DNA from: Trebouxia sp. TZW2008
Lineage: Eukaryota; Chlorophyta; Trebouxiophyceae; Trebouxiales; Trebouxiaceae
NCBI GenBank assembly: GCA_002118135.1
Contig: BDIU01000366.1
Location: forward strand, 85,333 to 149,332
Direction of reading: 5' to 3'
DNA length: 64,000 bases
Position numbers and translations under genes: made by a program. The first letter of the stretch is position 1; every line of letters begins with the position of its first letter. Shown here in pieces: positions 21,548 to 32,300 of the stretch. The notes below the pieces were generated by a model, which was not told the DNA's origin, did no database searches, and saw only the letters and a list, made by a program, of their open reading frames with translations.

Positions 21548-24500
21548 ATGGATGCTTCAGTGTATGCCTGGGCATACAGCACACCTATTTTCATGAACGT
21601 ATCCCATTTGGAGCCTTTGGTGGGTGAAGACGTACAGGCCACGCTAGAGGAGCTGTTTTCAGACTCCCAGCCTCCCACAACGGGCGATGAAGATATGACA
21701 GGGATTGAATGGTTGGCAGGCCCACCTGCAGGTGACTTGCGTGAAACAGCGCATAGCACTCACGACTTGTTGCGTTGCGTCTGACTAGATTACTCACGAA
21801 ACGTTGCTCGCAGTGCCTGAGCCAACTTCAACACCCACAGCGGCAGCATTTCTGGCAGATGACAGTCAGTCTTGTGGCCCGAGCTTTTGCAGTGCAGCTG
21901 ACCTAGGCATTCTTGCTGCTGAATTATTTGACTGGCCAGCTTCCGCAGCCACCAACAAGCAGAAGGTTGAGCAGAAAGTCATAGAGTTCACAACAGCTGG
22001 CCCCTCACAGGTCTACGCCACTGCCTCAGCGCCTCACCTCAGCACCGCTGCAGCACAGCGTTTGCCACCTAGCCACGTCAATGCTGCACCTAACATGCAG
22101 CAAGCCTCCAGCAGCACTGCAGACAGGTCAGCCAGTGCGCCCCTCATGTCTCAGCCTTATGTCCAGATGCAGCCCCCACCTCAGAAGAAGCCTGCCCAGA
22201 GTACGGCTTACGGTCTGGACCCTATGTCTGTCCAGCTTGATTATGGCATGCCTCCAAGGCCTACACCACAGCCAACTGCTAAGCCGGTAGCAGCTTCTGG
22301 TGGTGCGCCAGTGGACAGTCAAATCAGGTACCGCCTGCCAATTCCCATCAGACAGCCCATTGCACAGCTGGCAGATGACACAGCAGCTGACCCTGTCATG
22401 CAAGCAGCGATCTCAGCAAATTTGCAGACAGGCAGCATCAGCCAGAAGAGGTCACAGAACACTGCCTCACAGGCGCTCAGCGGTACTGCTGCAGACCTAG
22501 GCATTGTCTCACACAGCAATGGCACCAGCACAGCAGTGCAGGCTGCTGCACCTGATAGTCCTGACACCTTTGCAGCACATCTAGATGCAGCAAACAGGGG
22601 CAAGGGAGCACCAGCCTCTAGTGGACGTGCCCAGAATGGGTATCAGCACAAGGCCTCAAAGGCACTCAGCAACTCTGCTGCAGGCCTAGGCACTGTGTTT
22701 CCAACTGACGGCACCAGCACAGCAGCACAGTCTGCTGAACCCATCATGGATGACACCTTCGCCAAATTTCTGGATGAGTTAATCGCAGACGAGGCAACAG
22801 CAGCGCCTGGTGAATTTGACGCAAGTCTGCCAAGGTCAGGGCCTGCCCGCAAAGCCAGCCGCCCTACCAATTCTTCAAGATTTCAGCCTTATGCAGTGCC
22901 AGAGAAGAGGGCACCTGCAATAGGCAGAATCACAGGCAAGGCTGGGAGTAGTGACTCTCCCATAGATCTGGACAGCTTTGTCCCCACCTCAAGCGTTGAC
23001 CTGGCTATAGAGAGGTTCAACAGGGACGCAGCTCGCCCAGGTTCTTTGGCTGCAGCAGCTCTGCACAGAGCTAAAGCTGCACCAAGGGGGGCTGCTTCAA
23101 CTGTGAACAGGCCAGACCTCAGCAGCACATCACAGCGCTTTCTTGCAACTTCAGGGGTTGACATGGTGACTGCCAGTCAGGCCAGGTTCCCTTCAGCACA
23201 TGCAAATAGGAGGGCAGCCCACAACATGCCCACATACAACCTCAGCACAGCAGGCCCTTCTGCTGCAGTTATCAACACGTTGAGCACCGTCAGCAGTCAG
23301 GGCAGCATTAATGCAGCAGCAAACAGACCAGGCGTTGTTGCAAGTGCCCAAGTCCCTGACAGCAATGTCAGAATGACTGTGAAGACCAGTGCAGCTCCAG
23401 GGGCGGCACCTGGCCAGAAGAAGAGGAAGGCGCCAGAGGCAGGGGCCCCCGCTGCAGCCCTTATGAGGGGCAACTCGGGGACTGGCCCTGAGACCCCCAC
23501 CGTAGATCTGGAGGACATCCCCTTGAGTCAGAGGGCTTTCAAGAGGGTCAAGAGGGAGGCTCCTCAGCAGCATGAGTCAGCACTCAACCGGCCAAGTGCT
23601 CAGAGTGGCTCAGCGACTCAGTTCCATGCTGCAAGTGGCAGGGCAGAGCAGTTTGTCAGTGCCCCAGGGTTGGCTGCAGGTAATCACAGCAAAATTTTTC
23701 ATCTGTTTTGGCACTGTGGGCTCATGATTACGACATTTGTTCTGCAAACTGTCCAGACTATCTTAGAAAATCTTGCCTGGAAACAAGAAATTTGTGCTTA
23801 TATCAGTAGATTCACTGGAATGTAGTGTTCAATGTAGCAATTCATGTATGGGTTGGCATGAAGAGCTTGATGTAATGTCTCAACGTGTGGCTGCAGGGGC
23901 AGGTGCAAGGCTGGGAGAGGTTGTCTGGGCCAAGATGGGTCGGGACCCTTGGTGGCCTGCACAGGTCAGTAGATATGTTGTTTCACATGCAATCTGATGG
24001 CAAAATCTACTGTGGTGTGTTTGTGAGCAGCACCAAAGCTTTTTGTGCCTGACAAGTCAAGTCTGTGTGTGTACATCTGATGCGTGTCTTGTTTGATGTT
24101 GAGCACTGTATGCCTGTATGTGATCGGCGCGTTCCTCAAGACCTGCATCATGATTTCCTATTGTTTGCTGCTGTCAAGACAGGAATCAAAATTTGTAGCA
24201 CAGCTCAATTGACTGCAGCAATCCAAATGTTGTCTGCAATGTGTTCATCCTGCTGCTTCATGCTGCTCTTGTGCAGTCAGCCTAAGCTATCACGTTCATC
24301 TGCAGATCAAGAAGCCACTCAACAAGGATCTCAAAGCACTGCGCGAGGTCTTTGAAACCGCATATGCAAGAGAGCTGGACAGCACTGCTGTACATGTTTC
24401 CTTCTACGGTGATGGTCACCAGTGCGCATTTCTGCCAGCAACAGCGATTGAAGCATGGAACACAGACAAGGCAAAAAGGTCTAGGAACCCAATGGTCAAG

Positions 24501-24557
24501 AGTGCTGTCAAGGAGGCAGAGGCAGCACTAATTCAGCAGAAGCCAGCTTGGCGGTAG
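21548..24557 (+). CDS. PWWP-domain chromatin-type protein, 4 exons, about 789 aa
   Basis: Exons are 21548-21731, 21814-23679, 23897-23964 and 24306-24557, in phase throughout. The first ~680 residues are low-complexity (Ala, Ser, Pro, Thr) with basic patches (GQKKRKAPE, FKRVKRE) that may act as nuclear signals. A ~60-residue segment with core LGxVxxxxGTSTAxQxA...DTFA is repeated twice around residues 280-400. The C-terminus is a PWWP domain: GEVVWAKMGRDPWWPAQ (motif at ~701-704), followed by the expected VHVSFYGDGHQCAFLPATAIEAW strand and a basic helical tail. PWWP domains bind methylated histone lysines and DNA through an aromatic cage, so a nuclear chromatin-reader role follows from the family. 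No catalytic domain is present. The start is the first ATG after the CpG-rich divergent promoter. Confidence 0.88.
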
Positions 24558-25060
24558 ACCACAGTCTGGCTCATGATCACCTTGAACTCAGTGCACATCA
24601 GGAACAGCAGTCCAAGATGGGATTTTGAGAACAAATGTCGCTCAGCCAGACTTAATCAAAGCAGCAGCAGCAGAGGCCGCAGTCGTCTTTAGTGTTGAGT
24701 TTTGTTTTGCCACACTGCAGCACTGAGCTGCTATTAGGTTTGCATCGAAAAGTGCTTCAGCTTGTCTGCAAAGTGCTAGTGTCTTGCATGTTGATCTAGT
24801 GTACGCCACACAACTAGGTATGTTAGGAGAAGCTTTAGGTTATGTCGATATGATTGTTACATTTGTCCAATGCTGGCAGTAACTACACCAACAATCTGGA
24901 TGTGCGCTGCAATTGCCTTGCGGCAAATTGCTGTCTATGCATCTGTCCATGCATGACATCTTGTGAACAAAAGCCTCAATAGTAGTCAATGCTCAGCATG
25001 TCTCTTGCAGTGCATGTCCATCCAGATGTGTGTGCAGTGTGCTTGACTGCGCAGAGCTTG
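24558..25060. other. 3' flank and intergenic spacer
   Basis: The region between the PWWP stop and the next promoter holds no recognisable exon. Confidence 0.5.
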
Positions 25061-25144
25061 CAAGTGTCGACAAGTTGCAATTGTCTGTGCGACACGCGTC
25101 TGTGCATACGAAGAGACATCGCCGTTCTGCTCGAGGGCCGCAAC
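25061..25144 (+). promoter_or_regulatory. CpG-rich 5' region of the oxygenase gene
   Basis: CpG sites cluster just upstream of and into the first exon (GCGACACGCGTC, GCTCGAGGGCCGC), ending at the ATG at 25145. Confidence 0.4.
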
Positions 25145-28100
25145 ATGACAGCGGACACAATTCGATGGCCTCAGGACTTCGCCTCGCTCACCCGTCACGC
25201 CATCCCTTTGCACCTGTTGGACCTGTTATGTCGGGAAGCGGACGCGATAGCCAAGTGTGACAACTTTTGGACATCTCAGGTGATGGCAGCGTGCAAGTGG
25301 CACGCCAAACAAACACTGCAGCTGTCCAATTGCCGGCGATGCAGGAAACAATCCAGAACACATCAGCGAGTACTGCCTGGGAGCTTGCCATTTCACACAT
25401 TCATGACAAAATCGTAAGGCATAAGCTGTCGAACAGCTCGGCAGGCGCGGAGTGGTGGGTACAGGTGGCGACGCTAAATCGCTGGAGACACCACGCATCC
25501 TTGCTAGCTTGTGCATGCAAGATGTCTTTTTGCAACATGCTGCAGGTTTACGAGCCTGGCAAGGGCCTGGCGTTTCACTTCGACAAGGACGAACATGCCA
25601 TGAAGGAGCGGCACCAAATGCTTCAGCCTGTGTTGTCTTCAGTGCTCTACCTGACAGGCGAAAGCACAGCTGAGCGGTTAGGTAAGCTATACAGACACGA
25701 TGCATGCTTTGTGCTGGTCAAATCAAATGCCAGCATTCCTACTGTCTACAGAAGTAGCCATTCATCAAAACGTCAGCTCAGCATCACCTTTGTCATGATC
25801 AGTCCTGATAGACAGCAGCGTGCATGTGGAACTTTATGCCACGTACTCGTACAATCTTATGTAGTTTCATGTGCTGATGGAAAGTAGACAGTCTGATTCC
25901 CACATGACTGCACACCTGCTTGTGACATGCCATGTTGTGTGCTATAGTTCCGACTTGCCATGAGGTTTCTGATTAGCTGTCAGCTTGTTGCAGGACCTAC
26001 AGCCATTGTTGATCAGGAATATGATGCTGAGCAGCACAAGGCAGTGCCAGACAGCCCGAGCAGAACAGCCCTTGTGTTCCCCAGCAGAAACAACTACGTT
26101 CTGTTTGATGGACGGCTGGGTCACGGTGTGCTAGGCTCATCAAGTCAGCAGCCACGCATGACAATGCTGATCAATTGGTGGGCTGAGAAACCTCAGGTAC
26201 AATGCCATCATTAGTGCCAGTGAAGTGGAACTGATGCTGCTATCAACTCGTGCCATCACGCCTGCGCCTCTGCAATGCACCATTGTCATTTGGCCCTATG
26301 AAGTACTCTCAACTACACAGCTGTGCTTGTGATCAACTGCAACTTTTCACCGTTCAACAGTGAGCCGTTAGAGCTTAGTCGGCAAACAAAGACAATGCGT
26401 GACTTGCAAGGAGTGAACGTGAACCAACAAGCAGTTATAAGCTGTGAGAGACGATGTTTGCTTGTATGTATCAATTGCTGTGCGTTTCTCTGACCACCTT
26501 GACTATCTCATGTGCACGACCTTGACACTTGTGAATATCTGCAGACATACTCAAGCCCACGTGTTGTCCCCACTCTGCACTGAGGTCTGAGTAATCTTGA
26601 GCTTGTGCCTGTGCATGGATGGTGCAACTGCGCACATTTGCCAGGAAGCAAGGCAGCGTTGATGCATGCTTAGTGCAAATTCTTGAGAACCCTGCACAAT
26701 CAGAGTTATCATACAATTGTTTCCACAATGCCTTACTAGTCTCTTTATTCAAATGAAGTTTACATGACGTAAACCCACATCCATATGTCAGAACAATTTG
26801 TGTTGAATGGCTTCAACCAAGTTGTTTCATGTCAGCTCCTCAAGCGTGCAGGACGTCAATCCCATTCCGGACCATGTCATCAAGCAACACGCATTGACTA
26901 CCCTCAGTCCCAGCAGCAACCGCGCCCCCGAATCTGATGCGCATGACAGCAATTGCTCCAACAAGGCCACAACTGAGCTACCTTCTCAGCTACAGCAAGT
27001 CAGCCTTGATGAGGCAAACAGCAGCAAAGCACAGGCGTCTCCAGAGGACCAGAGCCACACCAGTGCTCACAGCTTTAGCAGCAATGGAGATCATCAGCAG
27101 CAGGCAGCTGCAAGCACACAGTTTCCCTCCTCAACTATCTCAGAAGCAAAACGTGCAGAGGAAGGTCAGCATGACAGCAGCACACAGGCTTCAATTCCAG
27201 AGCTGTCATCTGTGCGTCAGCTGCATGATGGTGCAGCACTTGAGCATAGCAATGCAGCTCAACAGCAAACAGATAGCAAGCCTGAGCAGCTCAAAGTGCC
27301 ATGTGTCAGCACCGCTGGTTGGGATGAGTCACCTGTGGCGGTGAGTGCCTATACCAGCATCCTTTTGTCTGTCAAAGATGTCTAGGCTAGCGATGAAATC
27401 TTGCTAGGTTGAAGACGTAATGCATCAGATTCTTCTGAGCATGAGTTGTATGGTGGAGCATGCAGAGCATATTTCTATGATGGCATCTTGCAGGCTGTTG
27501 CTCACTCGGTAACAGTCAGCAATTATTTGCGCACCACCATTTGAGTCTTAGCATACTGTTTGTTGTAGAGCTTTCATTGACAACTGTGCGCCACAACGCT
27601 GGGGGTGATGTGTTGGGTATTGAGTGCATGTTGGTGTCTTTGGGCAAGTTTGAGTCAGAACGATGTACAAGCAAAAGACTGGAGACTAATGCAGCAGTTG
27701 GAGACCCGATGAACTTGAAAATCACATGCAAGCAAAACTTGCCATGTCTATCCGCAGGTCAATGACGTCCTACAGACCTATGACCTGCACTTTGCAGGAC
27801 CCCAGACTGTACATGCTGTTGTCATTGACCATTGAAGCAAGTGCTGTGATGTCTGTCTGTAGGTGGATGCGGTGCTACAGACATGTCGCCTGCAATCAAG
27901 CCTCAAGCTGTACATGCTATTGCCATTAACCATGCAAGCAAGTGCTGTGCTGTGCTGTCTGTCTGTAGGTCGATGAGGTCCTACCATGCTGTTGCCATTG
28001 ACTATGCAAGTGAGAGCTGTACAGTCTGTCTGTAGGTTGATGAGGTGCTACAGACATATGGGCTGCACCTCACAGGGCCTCAAGCTGTACATGCTGTTGC

Positions 28101-28251
28101 CATTGACCATACCGGCTTTGAGCTGTTTCCTCTGGATGAAGAGAACTTGCAGGCAAATGCAGGAAATGTTGTTACTGCAGCTGCCTTTGTTCCAGCAGGG
28201 CTTGTCTGTGATGAGTCTGATAGTGCATCACAGTCTGATGACAGCAGCTGA
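25145..28251 (+). CDS. 2-oxoglutarate/Fe(II)-dependent oxygenase, 6 exons, about 442 aa
   Basis: Exons are 25145-25279, 25345-25464, 25546-25681, 25994-26196, 26822-27340 and 28036-28251, all in phase. The catalytic core reads YEPGKGLAFHFDKDEHAMK, giving the HxD iron motif (H96, D98), then YVLFDGRLGHGVLGSS...PRMTMLINWW, giving the distal His (H174) and an Arg (R185) eleven residues later that would bind 2-oxoglutarate. This is the double-stranded beta-helix layout of prolyl-4-hydroxylase-type oxygenases. Residues ~199-371 are Ser/Gln-rich and disordered, and the tail is acidic (ESDSASQSDDSS). The substrate cannot be read from sequence. The exon at 26822 could alternatively begin a separate gene (ATG 26807), but the phase match and the absence of a CpG-rich promoter there favour one gene. 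Four versions of the last exon's 5' edge exist, three of them decayed. Confidence 0.8.
27758..28100 (+). repeat. Four tandem versions of the 5' edge of the oxygenase last exon
   Basis: Starts follow an acceptor-like (CG/TGT)AG at 27758, 27863, 27969 and 28036 (the true exon). Each begins GT(C/G/T)GATG-like and shares GTGCTACAGAC, then AAGCTGTACATGCTGTTGCCATTGAC. Copy 1 is open for 24 codons before a stop, copy 2 is frame-shifted, and copy 3 has a ~40-bp deletion. Confidence 0.9.
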
Positions 28252-29150
28252 GATGGACATAATCTTCCCCGATGTGATCTTCTTGTTGATTTGAGTCAGC
28301 AGTCAGCAGGATACGTATGTGTGATTGAGACAGCTTGTACAAGAGACTGTTCACCCTGCTGCTTCAGCTTCGAATTCGGGATCAAAGCTTGGGCACGAGA
28401 ATGTCTGCAGACGTTTAACAGTGCCAAACTTATGCACATGAAAACAACTGAAGCGTTAAATTACAGGTTGAGATGGCGTCTGTAGCTGCCGTTGTTGCTG
28501 AAGCTGGTATGTCGAAATAGTGTCTGCAGCTTCGGGACAGAATCTTATGCAATTGAATTGCCGGCCAGAATTCTGACGAAATTCACCAGCTAGCAAACGC
28601 TTGTCTCTTGCATGTCAAGGGCACACAGTAGTCCGTGTCAAAATACTACATGAACCTTGCCATGATCAGGGCTTGCGTGTACAGTCAGTCTTTGTTTGAT
28701 GCAGAAGCACACTCCTCATCGCTGTCAGAAACTAACGCATGTACATGTACATGTGCTGATATTTACAGATACAGTGCCATATCATCTACACTGCAAGCGG
28801 GTTCATATCAGATGTTTGCAAAACAGCAAGGAACAGACAGCTCAGAATGCAAGCAGTGAATATAGCTAGTCATTAAAGCTGCAGTCAAGTCAAAGTCACA
28901 AAGATTCAGCCTGCTAGCAGAAGTCCATTCAGGACAGGCAAAGCTGTATGGACGTCAATGATTATCGTGCTTGTACACCTGCATAGTACTTGTGTCAACT
29001 TGGTAACACAGCGTCAGATTCCAGCCTTGCTAAAACTCTGAACCGCACAGTAGCTTCAGTGCACTGTAGTCTGCTGTGAGTAGGACCACATACTAGCACT
29101 GCCAGGAACTTGCTTTTTTTAAGGCTTTTTCTTGTCCCTTTGCCCATTGC
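28252..29150. other. Convergent intergenic region
   Basis: This lies between the ends of two convergent genes. Only ordinary TGCA-rich sequence with short ACATGTACATGT runs (about 28740) is seen. Confidence 0.5.
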
Positions 29151-29156
29151 AAAGAT

Positions 29157-29320
29157 TGTTGAGCTGCTCCTGCAACAACAGTCGCCTGTTGCTGGGTTCC
29201 TTTCTGTTACTGCAACAAATTTTGGGCTGCTTCTCAAACAACAGTTGCCTGTTGCTTGTGCCGCCCTACCGCCAGAAGTTCTGGGCTGACTCTCAGACAA
29301 CAGTCGCCTGTTGCTGACCC
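29157..29320 (-). repeat. Three tandem copies of a C-terminal/stop segment
   Basis: The true coding end (QQQATVV and stop, 29293-29317) is followed by two more copies at about 29235-29258 and 29175-29195, a spacing near 61 bp. Shared plus-strand text is CAACAGTCGCCTGTTGCTG with one or two changes. Confidence 0.85.
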
Positions 29321-32300
29321 TGTCCTTGCTGACCACCAAAGTTCTGGTCCTGGTTGAGCTGTCCTGGACCTGAGTTTAGGTCCTGCTGGTTCTGCCCCTG
29401 GTTCTGCCCTTCACCCTGGTAACCCTGGCCCTGACCCTGGCCTTGGCCCTGGCTCTGGTTCTGCATCACAACTCAGGGGGTTTGCAACAGCTTCAGGAAT
29501 GGCTCCTGACAGAAAGCAGGAAGGCAGTCCTGCGTTCAAATTTGGCAACTCTGCATGTTGAAACCATACAGCCAAACAGTAGTTGTGTACCACACAGGAC
29601 CTCAAACAGTTGCAAAAACATGCATGGTGCAGACGTATCTTCAAGCTATAGCACAATTGCCTGATGCTTGTGAATGGCAAGGCAGTAAAGAGGATTGCGC
29701 ACATGGAAATGAGTAGCAAGACCACACCTGCTCAGCGCTGCGTTTATCTCAATGATGATTATGTGCATGTGCATGTGCAGAAGCCCAACAGTGGGCACAC
29801 ACATCATGATGATGGCACTGAGATGGATGAGTTCCACTATAGCAAGCATGTACATGTACATGTACATGTCGATGATGATGATGATGAGTGTACTACACAC
29901 CTGCTCAGCGTTGCGCTCGTCCTCAATGATGATGGGTCCCTGCATGTGCTTGTTCAGGGTCTCCTCGGTCAAGGGATGCACCTTCTGGCCTGTCTCCAAA
30001 GCCTCCTGCCACAAGGCAACCTCACGCTCCTTTGCTGCCTCTGCCTCCTTCTTGGCATCTGCACGCCAACAGCAACACTTCGCATGCGGACTCCTGATAT
30101 AGCTTGCACTGACAGCACAAGGTGCATTGAACTGCTCTGCATTAACAGCTGTCTGCCGCAGACGTCGTCACAAAACAGGACTGAGTACACAAGGCTCCCG
30201 CAACAATCTTGAAATACTGAAAGGGAAAGTTGCCTGACCAGTTCTGCCTCCTTAATGGCATCTTGCACATTATACAGCATCCCAGCGTTCACCAGCAGCA
30301 TCACAGCAGAACGTCCACAAACCTGTTACAAATTTGACATTGTGCAACATTGTGCAATGCATGTCAAGGCGGCCAATGATGTTGGCAGCTGTGTCAGTAC
30401 TCAGACCAAGCCACTGATGCTGTATCAAAATCTGCTTGTCTGGATATGGCATACAGCACCAAACCCAGTCAAGCAAACTTCACGACAGCACCAAACAGCT
30501 CAAGCAACAATGTGCTACACCATTGCGTGCCATGACCAGCTCTTTCTTGACTTGTTGACCATCAAAAGAATCCAACAATGCACAAGTCCACAGTCCAACT
30601 GCCGCGTGTTTGTAAAGATCTGTCAAAATGGCAGATGGTTTGAATGACCACAGGCCAGCAAAAGACCAATCATTTTGTGGTCAATGAATGACTGCTTGTG
30701 GATAAGTAGATCACTGATATCTTGAACAAGGAACAGATGACTGATAGAGGGAAGAAGACTGACCAGTCCACTTGTCAGCCAGCTGGTAGGCCAACAGGCG
30801 CTTCTCATCAGCAATGCGCCTGAAGGCTTCAGCCTCTTCACCCTGCCTCACTGACTTGGCCTCTGCCATCTCAGCCTCAGCTGTGGCCACTGCATACTCC
30901 TGCACGCGTACACAGACACACATCAGCATGACAAGGTGATGCATGCACGAGCTTCCTTTCCCTGCCTCACTGACTTGGCCTCAGCCATCTCAGCCTCAGC
31001 TGTGGCCACCGCATAAGCCTGCACGTTGCAAAAGGTACAGGTTAGATGAGTTGAGATGACTGAAGATGACAATTGCAAGGCAACACATGCACGAGCTTGT
31101 TGTGTCTTTCCCAGTTGCAAAGTGCCAGCAAACAATGGTGACTGCATGCTCCTGAAATGCGTACTTGTACACGTTTTGGTGAACACAATGCCGATGGCAA
31201 TGCATGCAAGAGCCAACTTGCTGCACATTTAAATGTTGCACAGCTTCAGCATCAGCAATCTTGACCAAGAAGATTTGACAGCAGAATGCAGCCGACTGCT
31301 GAACTGTCTGTGCATCAAGATTAGTTTGCCTGCACAGACAGTACCTCAAACAGGCAGCAGGCGGCACCCCATCATGCCAGTAGTGAACTGGTCTGCCCCG
31401 GCTGCATAATTCGGGTACAGTCTTGCCCTATGCAGGATGGTCAATCTTGTTGCAAGTCACAGACGCAGTCAGTGCTGGTGTATGATCTCACCTGTGCCAG
31501 CTTGTCGACCTTGTTACGGGCCATGACCAGGTTCTGTGCGCGCTGGTCGAGCTGGCCGCGTCGCTCCTCGAGGGTGTGCGCCAGCTCCTTCGCCTCCTGG
31601 CTGACCGCTGCAGCACGCTCCTCGGCAGCGTCGGCATCCTGCTTCAGCTGCTGCAGCTTTGCCACCAGCCTCTCAACCTGCATAGCCGATCATACCATCT
31701 ATACATTGCCATGAATGAAGTCTTTTGAACATTGCTACTAAGTGTGACGCCAAACTGCATATGTGTTGTTATGATAGAGTGACGTGCACCGCACCCACAA
31801 GCAGAGTAATATCGCCCTGCTGAAACACAGGGTCAAACTCTTGAGGCTGATGTCAGTGTTCACTAATCATGACACAAGATCTGCAGTGTGACTGCGCAAG
31901 ACTGGCAGTGCTCACACCACAGCACCAAAGCTTTGGGCATTGCCAATGTACTGTGGTGTGCGCTTTGCTAGTATTGGGCAATCACACTGCCCTGTTATAT
32001 CACAATCTCTTGACATGCACACAACCCTCAAGGGCCTAGCTTGATCTCTAGCACAATGGAATATTTCTGCTCAAAGACAGCTTGATATCCCCACAGCTGT
32101 TGAGCAGCAAACCTGATCAGACAGCAAAAGGGCAGTGTAAGCGTTGATTAGCGGTGTCCTATCGATGATAGACATAATGGCAAAATCTCAAGCTTTTTGT
32201 GTTGCTGTTGACACAACTTAAAGCTGTGCAGCAGATTTAACCCGCTGCCAGAAGCTTTACAATTCTACCCGCAGCCAGAAGCGTGACAATTCTACCCGCT

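Noticed and set aside
26807..27385. Separate gene starting at ATG 26807
   Set aside because: An acceptor 15 bp later is in phase with the oxygenase exon at 26196, and there is no CpG-rich promoter here. It remains a minor alternative.
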